From assembly GCA_965653495.1 (NCBI GenBank), contig CBFHAJ010000106.1, positions 1-13,208 of the forward strand: 13,208 bases of DNA, given 5' to 3'. The notes beneath the pieces were generated by a model. It did not search any database. It saw nothing but the letters and a program-made list of their open reading frames with translations, and was not told where the DNA came from. Shown piece after piece: positions 1-7,292 of the stretch (positions within the stretch are counted from its first letter, which is position 1; each line of letters opens with the position of its first letter). The stretch comes from AG41 sp965653495. Lineage in GTDB: Bacteria > Gemmatimonadota > Gemmatimonadetes > Gemmatimonadales > GWC2-71-9. The position numbers were made by a program, and so were the translations under genes.

Positions 1-1
1 G

Positions 2-556
2 GGGGGGCGCGGCGGTGATCGGCGCGACTCGAGCGAGCGTCAGCGCGAAGGCGATGGGTTGGTCGAGAACGTCATCTCCATCAACCGCGTGGCCAAAGTC
101 GTGAAGGGTGGTCGGCGCTTCGGGTTCAATGCGCTCGTGGCGGTAGGAGACGGGCATGGACACGTGGGCGTCGCCACCGGCAAGGCAAACGAGGTCAGCG
201 AGGCGGTGCGCAAGGCCGTGGAGGCCGCGCGCCGTCGCATGATGGAAGTGCCGCTCACGGGCACCACCATTCCCCATGAGATCGTCGGGCATCACGGTGC
301 CGGTCGCGTGCTCTTGAAGCCCGCGGCGTCGGGGACGGGCGTCATCGCCGGGGGAGCCGTGCGCGCCGTGCTCGAATGCGCCGGCGTGCGCGATATTCTC
401 ACCAATAGCCTCGGCTCCACCAACCCGCACAACATGGTGCGGGCGGCACTCGACGCGTTGCGCCATCTGACGACGGCGCGTCACGTCGCCCGCGAGCGCG
501 GCGTCGAGCTCGACGCGATCCCGTATCGCGCGCGGCAGGAGGCCGTCCATGGGTAG
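2..556 (+). CDS. rpsE: 30S ribosomal protein S5, 5' end cut by window edge
   Basis: Small-subunit ribosomal protein that helps shape the mRNA entry region and decoding accuracy. The N-terminal double-stranded-RNA-binding-like fold is visible (INRVAKVVKGGRRF, then ALVAVGDGHGHVGVATGKA), followed by the C-terminal S5 domain (TIPHEIVGHHGAG, GGAVRAVLECAG, and the SLGSTNPHNMVRA signature). The frame stays open from position 2 through GGRGGDRRDSSERQREGDGL, with no in-frame ATG or GTG. The charged stretch just before LVEN is what S5 proteins normally carry, so the gene starts left of the window and the TTG at 59 is an internal codon. 184 residues are visible. Its stop overlaps the rpmD start by 8 bases, as expected inside the spc operon. 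Function is certain; only the start is missing. Confidence 0.96.
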   Translation, partial: GGRGGDRRDSSERQREGDGLVENVISINRVAKVVKGGRRFGFNALVAVGDGHGHVGVATGKANEVSEAVRKAVEAARRRMMEVPLTGTTIPHEIVGHHGAGRVLLKPAASGTGVIAGGAVRAVLECAGVRDILTNSLGSTNPHNMVRAALDALRHLTTARHVARERGVELDAIPYRARQEAVHG

Positions 557-827
557 GCTGCCCCCGACCCGCAAGTACCGCAAGCGCAAGCCCGGGCGCG
601 TCCGCACGCTGCCGCCCGCCGGCAAAGGTCAGTGGCGGATCGCCCAGGTGCGCTCCGGAATCGGACGACCCGTCTACGAGCGGCGCACGCTCGAGGCGCT
701 GGGCCTGAAGCACCACCAGGACGTCGTGGTGAAGCCGGATCACCCCGCGCTTCGGGGCATGCTCCACCAGGTTCGTCACCTCGTCGCGGTGACGCCCGCC
801 AAGGCTGGGGAGGACAAGGAGAGGTGA
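549..827 (+). CDS. rpmD: 50S ribosomal protein L30, with N-terminal extension
   Basis: Large-subunit ribosomal protein. The L30 core runs from about residue 29 (WRIAQVRSGIGRP) through YERRTLEALGLKHHQDVVV to RHLVAVTPA near residue 83. The protein has 92 residues, whereas bacterial L30 is usually about 60. The extra length is mostly a 27-residue basic, proline-rich lead (MGRLPPTRKYRKRKPGR...). No alternative ATG, GTG or TTG lies between 549 and the core; the first GTG falls inside the first beta strand. The ATG at 549 is preceded at 6 bases by a perfect AGGAGG (537-542), so the extension looks real. The gene overlaps the rpsE end by 8 bases and shares one base with rplO (TGATG). Identification is firm from both sequence and operon position. 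Confidence 0.94.
   Translation: MGRLPPTRKYRKRKPGRVRTLPPAGKGQWRIAQVRSGIGRPVYERRTLEALGLKHHQDVVVKPDHPALRGMLHQVRHLVAVTPAKAGEDKER
816..821 (+). promoter_or_regulatory. Ribosome binding site that sets the rplO start
   Basis: AAGGAG lies 5 bases before the ATG at 827. It supports starting L15 there rather than at the in-frame ATG at 632, which lies inside rpmD and would add 65 residues that resemble nothing in L15. Confidence 0.7.
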
Positions 828-1396
828 TGGCGAAGTCGAAACGTCAGACGAAACCGAAGCGGAAGGCTCCAGCCAAGGCACCGCGGCGGGCGCGCGCGAC
901 GTCGCGCGCCAAGCCGGCTCCCGCCTCCCCGGCAGCTACCGGGGGCGAGGTACGCCAGATCACGCTGTCGGGACTGCGGCCCCCCGCCGGCTCGCATCGC
1001 GCCCGTATCCGCAAGGGACGCGGGCCTGGGTCGGGCATCGGCAAGACGGCGGGGCGCGGCGGCAAGGGGCAAACGGCCCGTCAGGGCGGGAAGGTCCGCC
1101 CCGGCTTCGAGGGCGGCCAGATGCCCCTGATCCGTCGCATCCCCAAGCGGGGCTTCACCAACCCGTTCAAGCAGCCGTCGCAGGTGGTGAACGTCCGGCA
1201 CCTGGGCCGGCTGGCCGAGGGCGTGGAGATCACGCCAGAGACCCTGTTCGGCGCCGGGCTGGTGCGCCGGCCCGATCGCCCCATTAAGCTGCTGGGTATG
1301 GGCGAGGTGGAGCGCAAGTTCACCGTGAAGGGCGTGACCGTATCGGCTTCCGCCCGCTCGAAGATCGAGCAGGCGGGCGGCACGATCGCGAGCTGA
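827..1396 (+). CDS. rplO: 50S ribosomal protein L15, with Lys/Ala/Pro-rich N-terminal extension
   Basis: Large-subunit ribosomal protein that binds 23S rRNA during assembly. The usual L15 beginning is at about residue 48 (LSGLRPPAGSHRARIRKGRG). It is followed by the glycine-rich GPGSGIGKTAGRGGKGQ segment, EGGQMPLIRRIPKRGF, and the C-terminal fold (VNVRHLGRL, VKGVTVSASARSKIEQAGG). The protein has 189 residues against about 145 in typical bacteria. The surplus is a 45-residue low-complexity head of Lys, Arg, Ala, Pro and Ser. The start at 827 has its own Shine-Dalgarno, shares one base with the rpmD stop, and has no equally good start downstream. secY follows after 3 bases. Identification is firm; the function of the tail is unknown. 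Confidence 0.94.
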   Translation: MAKSKRQTKPKRKAPAKAPRRARATSRAKPAPASPAATGGEVRQITLSGLRPPAGSHRARIRKGRGPGSGIGKTAGRGGKGQTARQGGKVRPGFEGGQMPLIRRIPKRGFTNPFKQPSQVVNVRHLGRLAEGVEITPETLFGAGLVRRPDRPIKLLGMGEVERKFTVKGVTVSASARSKIEQAGGTIAS

Positions 1397-1399
1397 CGT

Positions 1400-2713
1400 A
1401 TGACGGCCCCGCGCCTCCCCAATCTGTTCAAGGTTCCGGAGCTGAAGGAAAAGATTCTCTTCACGCTCCTGTGTCTCGTGGTGTACCGCGTCGGCGCGCA
1501 CATCGCCACGCCCGGCGTGAACGTGCAGGCGCTCGCCGACTTCCTGCGCAATCAGGGTCAAGGCACGCTGTTCAGCCTGTACGACCTGTTCGCGGGGGGC
1601 AGCTTCGGCCGCGCCACGGTGTTCGCCCTCGGCATCATGCCGTACATCTCTGCGAGCATCGTGTTCCAGCTTGCCGCGCCGGTGTTTCCGATCGTCGAGA
1701 AGCTGCAGCGCGAGGAGGAAGGTCGCCGCAAGCTCACCCAGTGGACGCGCTACCTCACCGTGGTGCTGTGCCTGTTCCAGGCGTACGGCTACGCCCTGTT
1801 CACCGAGCAGATTCCCGGAGCGGTGGGCCACCCCGGGTTCTTCTTCCGGCTCACGACCGTGTTGACCCTGACCACCGGCGGCGTGTTCGTGATGTGGCTC
1901 GGCGAGCAGATCACGGAGCGTGGCATCGGCAACGGCGCGAGCCTGCTGATCTTTTTCTCGATTGTGGAGCGCATCTGGCCCGAAACCATCCGGACCTGGG
2001 AGGCCCTGCAGGCGCGCAGCCTCAGCGTGCCGACGCTGCTGGCGGTGCTCGCCGTGATGGTGCTCGTGGTCGCGGGGACGGTGGCCGTGACCGTTGCCGC
2101 GCGCCGCATTCCCATCCAGATCCCGCGCAAGGTGATGGGCCGAGGGCGGATTCGCGAGGGCCAGAAAACGTTCATTCCGTTGCGGCTCAACACCGCGAAC
2201 GTGATGCCGATCATCTTCGCGCAGTCGCTCATCATCGTGCCGGGCACGATCGCTGCCTTCAGCGGCAACACGACGCTCAAGCATCTGGCGGAATACTTCA
2301 ACGTGACGTCGCCGGTGTACATCGTCTCGATGTCCATCCTGATCATCTTCTTCGCGTATTTCTACACGTCCATCATCTTCAACCCGGTCGATCTCGCGGA
2401 GAACCTGAAGAAGCAAGGCGGGTTCATCCCCGGGGTGAAGCCGGGCGCCGCCACCGCCGATTACATCGACGAAGTGCTGTCGCGCATCACCTTCCCGGGC
2501 GCCCTGTTCCTGACGCTCGTGGCGATGTTGCCGATCGTCGTGTCCAGCATCCTCAACATGCCGTTCGGGTTCGGGGGAACCGCGCTGCTCATTGTCGTCG
2601 GAGTGGCGCTCGATACCGTGCAGCAGGTCCAGCAGCACCTGTTGCTGCGTCATTACGACGGCTTCATGAAGGAAGGGCGAGTAAAGTTCCGCGGGCGCCA
2701 GCGTTACATGTAG
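1400..2713 (+). CDS. secY: Preprotein translocase channel subunit SecY
   Basis: Ten-helix inner-membrane protein that forms the protein-conducting channel of the Sec translocon with SecE and SecG. At 437 residues it has the normal bacterial length. Visible landmarks include the N-terminal amphipathic segment LFKVPELKEKILFTL, then TM1 (about 19-38). The plug and TM2 region contains LYDLFAGGSFGRATVFALGI and MPYISASIVFQL (residues 80-91). The basic cytoplasmic loop KLQREEEGRRKLTQWTRY, the loop IPIQIPRKVMGR before TM7, and FNPVDLAENLKKQGGFIPG also match the family. All are hallmarks of bacterial SecY. The gene begins 3 bases after rplO without a clear Shine-Dalgarno, so it is probably translated by coupling. 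adk starts 2 bases after its stop. This is the standard position in the spc operon. Confidence 0.97.
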   Translation: MTAPRLPNLFKVPELKEKILFTLLCLVVYRVGAHIATPGVNVQALADFLRNQGQGTLFSLYDLFAGGSFGRATVFALGIMPYISASIVFQLAAPVFPIVEKLQREEEGRRKLTQWTRYLTVVLCLFQAYGYALFTEQIPGAVGHPGFFFRLTTVLTLTTGGVFVMWLGEQITERGIGNGASLLIFFSIVERIWPETIRTWEALQARSLSVPTLLAVLAVMVLVVAGTVAVTVAARRIPIQIPRKVMGRGRIREGQKTFIPLRLNTANVMPIIFAQSLIIVPGTIAAFSGNTTLKHLAEYFNVTSPVYIVSMSILIIFFAYFYTSIIFNPVDLAENLKKQGGFIPGVKPGAATADYIDEVLSRITFPGALFLTLVAMLPIVVSSILNMPFGFGGTALLIVVGVALDTVQQVQQHLLLRHYDGFMKEGRVKFRGRQRYM

Positions 2714-2715
2714 CT

Positions 2716-3279
2716 GTGTTCATCCTCCTGTTAGGCGCGCCCGGGTCCGGGAAGGGAACTCAAGGAAAGATTCTGGCAGAGCGGCTCGGGTTGCCGAAGG
2801 TCACCACCGGCGACATCCTGCGCGCCGCCGTGAAGGGCCAGACGCCCCTGGGCCTCGAGGCCAAGAAGTTCATGGATGACGGTAAGCTCGTGCCCGACAG
2901 CGTCGTCCTCGGCATGATCAAGGAAGAGCTGGCGAAGCCCGAGGCGCAGCAGGGCGCGGTGTTCGACGGGTTCCCGCGCACCGCCGGGCAGGCCGAGCTG
3001 GTGGACCGCACGCTGGCCGAGCGCGGCCAGCGGCTGAATCACATCGTGCTGCTGGACGTGCCGGAGGAGGAGCTGGTGCACCGCATGCTGGGTCGGGCGG
3101 CGCAGGAAGGCCGCTCCGACGACACGCCCGATGCGATCAAGATGCGGCTCCAGGTCTACCAGCGCGACACCGCGCCCCTCATCGCGCATTACGCCCAACG
3201 CGGCATCGTGAAACGCGTGCCCGGCGTGGGCGAAGTCGATCAGATCGCCACGGAGATCAAGCGCGTCATCGGGCGATGA
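2716..3279 (+). CDS. adk: Adenylate kinase, short-LID form
   Basis: Cytoplasmic enzyme interconverting ATP + AMP and 2 ADP. The P-loop GAPGSGKGTQ is at residues 7-16, the AMP-site TGDILR at 31-36, and DGFPRT at 84-89. GRSDD at 132-136 lies in the lid region. The lid is reduced to about eleven residues (GRAAQEGRSDD), with no zinc-type cysteines and no inserted LID domain. The protein is therefore 187 residues rather than about 215, a variant known from several bacterial phyla. The start is GTG at 2716, which places FILLLGAPGSGKGT directly at the N terminus as in the family. No ATG is available and no clear Shine-Dalgarno is seen, so coupling to secY, 2 bases upstream, is likely. It overlaps map by ATGA. 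Confidence 0.95.
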   Translation: MFILLLGAPGSGKGTQGKILAERLGLPKVTTGDILRAAVKGQTPLGLEAKKFMDDGKLVPDSVVLGMIKEELAKPEAQQGAVFDGFPRTAGQAELVDRTLAERGQRLNHIVLLDVPEEELVHRMLGRAAQEGRSDDTPDAIKMRLQVYQRDTAPLIAHYAQRGIVKRVPGVGEVDQIATEIKRVIGR

Positions 3280-4037
3280 TTACCATCAAGTCGGCGCGCG
3301 AGATCGAGACCATGGCGGCCGCCGGCCGCATCGTGGCCGAGACGCTCGCCCTGGTGGCGCGACACGTCCGTCCCGGCATCTCCACCGAGGAGCTCGACCG
3401 TATCGCGGAGCGGTTCATCCGCTCCCACCCCGGCGCCCGGCCTTCGTTCAAGGGCCTGTACGACTTCCCCGCCACGCTGTGCACCTCGATCAATCACGAG
3501 GTGGTCCACGGGATCCCCTCGGTCAAGCGGGTGCTGAAGGAGGGTGACCTGTTGAGCGTCGATGTGGGTGTGTGGCTGGACGGCCTGCACGCCGATTCGG
3601 CGGCCACATTCCCCGTCGGCGCCGTGACCCCCGACGCCCAGCGGCTCCTCGCCACCACCCGGAGCGCCCTGGCCGCGGGCGTGGCCCAGGCGCGCGCCGG
3701 GAACCATGTCGGTGACATCGGGCACGCGGTACAGCAGGTGGCGGAGGGCGCGGGCTACTCCGTGGTGCGCGAGCTGGTAGGGCACGGCATTGGATCGGCG
3801 TTCCACGAGGATCCTCAGGTGCCTAACTACGGCCGCCCGCGCCGTGGTCCGCGGCTCGTCCCCGGCATGACGATCGCGATCGAGCCGATGGTGAACGTGG
3901 GTGGCGCCGACATCCGCACCCTCGACGACAAATGGACCGTCGTCACGGAAGACGGCTCGCTGTCCGCGCACTTCGAGCACACGGTCGCCGTGGTCGAGGA
4001 CGGCGCGCCGCCCCGCATCCTCACGGCGGCGGACTGA
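3276..4037 (+). CDS. map: Methionine aminopeptidase, type I
   Basis: Removes the initiator methionine from nascent proteins using two divalent metal ions. At 253 residues it is the compact type Ia form, with no N-terminal zinc finger. All five metal ligands are present and in register with the E. coli enzyme: Asp96 (SVDVG), Asp107 (HADSA), His170 (GHGIG), Glu203 (AIEPM) and Glu234 (HFEHT). The substrate-side histidines His78 (VVHGIP) and His177 (FHEDP) are also present. The ATG overlaps the adk stop as ATGA. adk-map is the classical end of this operon. The 3' end overlaps the convergent ftcD gene by 17 bases, leaving no room for a conventional terminator between them. Confidence 0.97.
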   Translation: MITIKSAREIETMAAAGRIVAETLALVARHVRPGISTEELDRIAERFIRSHPGARPSFKGLYDFPATLCTSINHEVVHGIPSVKRVLKEGDLLSVDVGVWLDGLHADSAATFPVGAVTPDAQRLLATTRSALAAGVAQARAGNHVGDIGHAVQQVAEGAGYSVVRELVGHGIGSAFHEDPQVPNYGRPRRGPRLVPGMTIAIEPMVNVGGADIRTLDDKWTVVTEDGSLSAHFEHTVAVVEDGAPPRILTAAD

Positions 4038-5475
4038 GGCGCTCCACCTCCTCGAGCAGCTGCCGGCCGGCAGCAGGGTCGGACAGCCCGGCCACATTCA
4101 CCCGCACATTTTCGAGCGCCGCCCTGATGGCGGTACGTGCCAGCGCCCCCGCGACCGTCGCGTCCGAGCGGGCGTTTTTGTTGCCGATCTCCCGGATCTC
4201 GCCGGCCAACGTGGCCAGGCGCGCCGCGCGCCGGGCCACGTCGGCCGGCGTCCGCGCCGCGCCGAGCAGCGCGGCGTCGATGGCGCGCGTGCGGGCGGGG
4301 TCGGCCTTGGGGATCTTGTAGGCCGCGCTCACCTGCGCATACGCGGCCGCGTCCTCATCCACTAGCCGCCGCAGCTCGGCCCGCAGGGCCTCCGCTTCCG
4401 CGAGGATCTCGCCGGCACGCTGCTCCACGTCGGCGTACGCCTTGCGACCGACCGTCAGCCGCGCGACCATCGCCACCAGGGCGCCGGCGAGGGCCCCCGT
4501 GAGCGCCGCGGCACTGCCGCCGCCAGGGACCGGCGCGCCGCCGGCGAGCTCCTCGAGCCAGCCGTCGAGCGTCGGCCCCTCCACGGCCCTGATCTTCGCT
4601 TCGAGCAGATGATCCACGGCGTCCGGCAGCCGCAACGCCGCGGCGCCCGCGCTCAGCAGGGCCCGTTCGGGGACCAGCCCGACGACCTCGCTCTTCACGA
4701 TGCCGACGCCGTGCGCTCGCGCCGCGGCCTCTACGGCGCCGTACACCACGGCGGGCGGCGTCGTATCGATGTCGAGCAGGTTCATCGAGACCTGCGCCTG
4801 GCCGGCCACATCGAACCCCGAGGCCTGGACGGCAGGCAGCCCGCCGCTGGAGGTGCGGATCTGCTTCGCGATCTGCTTTGCGATCGCGACGTCGGGCGTG
4901 TCGAGGTAGATGTTGAACGCCACGAGGAATGGCCGGGCCCCGACGGCGCTGGCTCCCGCGGTGGGGTGGATGCGGCGCGGTCCGAAGTCGGGATCGGCGG
5001 CGGGGTCGGTGCCGATCCGGTCGCGTAACCCCTCGAACTCGCCCTTGCGGATGTCCGGCAGACGCTCCCGTTCCGGGCGCGTGGCCGCCGCCGCATACAG
5101 GTAGATGGGAATCTGCAGCTCGGCGCCAGCGCGCTCGGCGAGCCTGCGGGCGAGCCCGGCGCAGGCCTCCATCGTCACGTCGCGGACCGGCACGAAGGGC
5201 ACGACGTCGGTTGCGCCCATGCGCGGGTGCTCACCGCGATGGCGCGTGAGGTCGATCCGCTCCGTGGCGACCCGCATCGCGGCGAGCGCCGCCTCGACCG
5301 CCGCGTCCGGTGGCGCGACGAACGTGAACACCGAGCGGTTGTGCGACGCGTCTGCCTGCAGGTCCAGCAGCTTGACTGCGGGGACGCTGGTCAGCGCTGA
5401 GCGGAGGGCGTCGATAGTCGCGGCAGTCCGACCCTCGGAGAAGTTGGGGACGCATTCGACGAGGGGAGCGCTCAT
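4021..5475 (-). CDS. ftcD: Bifunctional glutamate formimidoyltransferase / formimidoyl-THF cyclodeaminase
   Basis: Two-domain enzyme of histidine breakdown. It transfers the formimino group from formiminoglutamate to tetrahydrofolate, then deaminates it to 5,10-methenyl-THF. Residues 1 to about 300 are the transferase: VECVPNFSEGR at 6-16, SHNRSVFTF at 44-52, GEHPRMGATDVVPF at 81-94 with His83 at the place of the catalytic base, and the C-terminal subdomain with AFNIYLDT. Residues from about 303 to 484 are the cyclodeaminase, with VPGGGSAAA at 316-324 and NKNARSDATVAG near 432-443. The frame is open to 5502, but the ATG at 5475 gives the family N terminus and overlaps the suhB stop as ATGA. 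No hut genes are visible, so the histidine role is inferred from family knowledge. The 3' end overlaps map tail to tail by 17 bases. Confidence 0.93.
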   Translation of the reverse strand: MSAPLVECVPNFSEGRTAATIDALRSALTSVPAVKLLDLQADASHNRSVFTFVAPPDAAVEAALAAMRVATERIDLTRHRGEHPRMGATDVVPFVPVRDVTMEACAGLARRLAERAGAELQIPIYLYAAAATRPERERLPDIRKGEFEGLRDRIGTDPAADPDFGPRRIHPTAGASAVGARPFLVAFNIYLDTPDVAIAKQIAKQIRTSSGGLPAVQASGFDVAGQAQVSMNLLDIDTTPPAVVYGAVEAAARAHGVGIVKSEVVGLVPERALLSAGAAALRLPDAVDHLLEAKIRAVEGPTLDGWLEELAGGAPVPGGGSAAALTGALAGALVAMVARLTVGRKAYADVEQRAGEILAEAEALRAELRRLVDEDAAAYAQVSAAYKIPKADPARTRAIDAALLGAARTPADVARRAARLATLAGEIREIGNKNARSDATVAGALARTAIRAALENVRVNVAGLSDPAAGRQLLEEVERLSPPP

Positions 5476-6260
5476 GAGTTGTTCAGTAGCTCCCGCAGCC
5501 ACCCGTGCAGCGCCGGGTTGCCGGCGACGAGGGAGCCGTGCCGCAGCACGTCATCCGACCCATCGAGCGTCGTCACCACGCCGCCCGCATCACGAATCAA
5601 CAGCACCCCCGCCGCGACGTCCCACGGGGCGAGCGTCTGCTCCCAGAACGCGTCGAGCCGCCCCGCCGCGACGTCGGCGAGATCGAGCGCAGCGGAGCCC
5701 GCGCGGCGGATGCCGCTCGAGACGCCCAGCACCGCGCTGAACTGATCGAGATAACTTCGCAGCTGTGGCAGGGACTTGAAGGGGAAGCCCGTCCCGATGA
5801 GCGCGTGACGCGGTTCGGTGAGGCGCGAGACGCGAATCCGCTGTTCGCCCTGCCACGCGCCCAGCCCCGTTGCGCCCCAGTATCTCACGTCGCGCGGCAC
5901 GTCGTGAATCACCCCCACACTCAGTGTGCCGCGTACCAGACAACCGATCGAGACGGCATACTGCTGGTAGCCGTGCAGGAAGTTCGTCGTGCCATCGAGC
6001 GGATCGACGATCCAGACAATGTCCGCATTCCGGGCCGCCTTGGGGGAGAGCTCCTCGCCCACGACCTGCGAGCCCGGGACGTCCCGGGTGAGCGCCTCGG
6101 TGATCATCGCCTCCGACTGGCGATCGGCATCGGTGACGAAATCGTGAAGGCCCTTTTCGATCCAGTCCGTGACGGCAGCGGGTGTCGCGGCGCGCAGGAA
6201 CGCCGCGGCGAGCCCGGCGGCGCGTCCGGCAACATCGACTAAGTCTTTGAATTCTCGCAC
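5472..6260 (-). CDS. suhB: Inositol monophosphatase family protein (SuhB-like)
   Basis: Mg-dependent phosphatase of the inositol monophosphatase/FBPase fold. The metal site is complete: GEE at 68-70 (Glu69), DPLDGTTNF at 86-94 (Asp86, Asp89), and WDVAAG at 213-218 (Asp214). The supporting motifs DFVTDADRQSE (40-50) and GIRRAGSAALDLA (183-195) are also present. The start is GTG at 6260, giving 262 residues, close to the usual 265. A GGAGG (complement of 6274-6278) lies 13 bases upstream, which is slightly far. Upstream in-frame codons would run into trpS. The substrate could be myo-inositol phosphate or another sugar phosphate, because family members are broad. SuhB also acts in rRNA antitermination in E. 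coli, and nothing here decides that role. It is the first gene of the suhB-ftcD pair. Confidence 0.88.
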   Translation of the reverse strand: MREFKDLVDVAGRAAGLAAAFLRAATPAAVTDWIEKGLHDFVTDADRQSEAMITEALTRDVPGSQVVGEELSPKAARNADIVWIVDPLDGTTNFLHGYQQYAVSIGCLVRGTLSVGVIHDVPRDVRYWGATGLGAWQGEQRIRVSRLTEPRHALIGTGFPFKSLPQLRSYLDQFSAVLGVSSGIRRAGSAALDLADVAAGRLDAFWEQTLAPWDVAAGVLLIRDAGGVVTTLDGSDDVLRHGSLVAGNPALHGWLRELLNNS

Positions 6261-6261
6261 C

Positions 6262-6291
6262 TTGCGGCGCTCGCCTCCCCCCGCGTAGGTT
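6262..6291 (+). promoter_or_regulatory. Candidate sigma-70-type promoter for trpS
   Basis: TTGCGG (6262-6267), an 18-base spacer, then TAGGTT (6286-6291) fits a weak TTG.../TAnnnT promoter. The expected start of transcription, 6-8 bases after the -10, falls at about 6298-6300, right at the trpS ATG. No Shine-Dalgarno precedes that ATG, so the mRNA may be leaderless. The element occupies the 39-base gap between the divergent suhB and trpS starts. Confidence 0.45.
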
Positions 6292-6299
6292 GTGAGCCC

Positions 6300-7292
6300 A
6301 TGGCCCGCGTCTTCTCCGGCATCCAGCCCTCCGGCGAGCTGCACATCGGCAACTACCTCGGCGCCGTGCAGAACTGGGTCAAGCTGCAGCACCAGCACGA
6401 CTGCCTGTTCTGTGTGGTGGACCTGCACGCGATCACGCAGCCCTACGATCCCGCCACGCTGCCCCAGCGCACCGTCGACATGGCGATCGGGTTGTTCGCC
6501 GCGGGGCTCGACCCCGAGCGGGCGATCGTGTTCGTGCAGTCACACGTGCCTGAGCACACCGAGCTCAACTGGCTGCTCAACACCATCACTCCCCTGGGCG
6601 AGCTCGAGCGGCAAACTCAGTTCAAGGACAAGGCGCAGCGTCAGGAAAGCGTGCCGGCGGGGCTGTTGAACTACCCCGTGCTTCAGGCGGCCGACGTGCT
6701 CCTGTACGAGGCAAGCCTCGTGCCCGTGGGCGAGGATCAGTTGCAGCACCTCGAGCTGATGCGCGAAATCGCGCGGCGCTGGAACGCCCGCTACGGGAAC
6801 GGCTTCGTCCTGCCCGAGCCGCAGGCGCTACTGTCCACGGCCAAGCGGGTGCTGGGGCTCGACGGCCAGGCCAAGATGTCGAAGAGCCTCGGCAACACGA
6901 TCGGGCTGTTCGATCCGCCCGAGACCATCTGGGAGAAGCTCAAGCCCGCCGCCACCGATCCGGCGCGCGTCACCCGCAAGGATCCTGGGAATCCCGACAT
7001 CTGCAACATCTTCACGATTCACCAGGGCTTTTCCCCGCCCGAAACGGTTCAGCTCGTCGCGCGCAACTGCCGCACGGCGGCGTGGGGCTGCCTCGACTGC
7101 AAGCGCGTGCTCGCGGACAATATGATAGCGGCGCTCACTCCCATCCGCGAGCGAGCGGACGCGCTGCGCGCCCAGCCCGCCACGGTGAGCAAACTGCTGC
7201 GCGCCGGTGCGACCAAGGCCCGCGCCCTGGCGCGTCGCACCATGGCACAGGTGCGGCGCCGGATGGGCTTTCTGCAGGAGGAGGGGAGCTGA
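6300..7292 (+). CDS. trpS: Tryptophanyl-tRNA synthetase
   Basis: Class Ic aminoacyl-tRNA synthetase that charges tRNA-Trp. At 330 residues it matches the usual bacterial length. The ATP-site motifs are intact: PSGELHIGN (HIGH-type, His15-Asn18) and KMSKS at 192-196. The tryptophan pocket LNYPVLQAADVLLY includes Asp132, the residue that binds the indole nitrogen in the Geobacillus enzyme. EDQLQHLELMREIARR follows at 145-160, and the C-terminal anticodon-binding helices contain CLDCKRVLADNM. The start is ATG at 6300, since MARVFSGIQPSG is the family N terminus. No ribosome binding site precedes it, which fits a leaderless transcript. The stop overlaps the next gene by one base (TGATG), so trpS heads a five-gene run. 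Confidence 0.96.
   Translation: MARVFSGIQPSGELHIGNYLGAVQNWVKLQHQHDCLFCVVDLHAITQPYDPATLPQRTVDMAIGLFAAGLDPERAIVFVQSHVPEHTELNWLLNTITPLGELERQTQFKDKAQRQESVPAGLLNYPVLQAADVLLYEASLVPVGEDQLQHLELMREIARRWNARYGNGFVLPEPQALLSTAKRVLGLDGQAKMSKSLGNTIGLFDPPETIWEKLKPAATDPARVTRKDPGNPDICNIFTIHQGFSPPETVQLVARNCRTAAWGCLDCKRVLADNMIAALTPIRERADALRAQPATVSKLLRAGATKARALARRTMAQVRRRMGFLQEEGS
7276..7288 (+). promoter_or_regulatory. Purine-rich ribosome binding site for the MgtC-family gene
   Basis: AGGAGGAGGGGAG lies 3-16 bases before the ATG at 7292. It sits inside the last codons of trpS and selects 7292 over the in-frame upstream ATG at 7082, which is within trpS. Confidence 0.7.

Noticed and set aside
776..2653. A 625-codon open frame on the minus strand across rplO and secY
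   Set aside because: It lies wholly antisense to conserved genes, is His/Arg/Glu-rich with no recognisable domain, and such frames are common in GC-rich coding DNA.
1471..2715. Long in-frame extension upstream of the adk GTG
   Set aside because: It is an Arg/His-rich out-of-frame reading of secY. Adenylate kinase proteins begin right at the FILLLGAPGSGKGT strand.
4059..4074. Perfect 16-base palindrome GCTGCCGGCCGGCAGC just after map
   Set aside because: It has no T-run on either side and is explained by ftcD codons, so it is not a convincing terminator or operator.
5476..5502. Nine extra N-terminal codons for ftcD from 5502
   Set aside because: Starting at 5475 gives the family N terminus and an ATGA overlap with suhB. 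The extra residues are suhB codons in another frame.
3932..5740. Plus-strand frames over the ftcD/suhB region
   Set aside because: They are antisense to two intact enzymes with full catalytic motifs and show no domain of their own.
7121..7126. TATGAT, a good -10 match inside trpS
   Set aside because: There is no TTG-type -35 at 16-18 bases and the bases encode conserved trpS residues.
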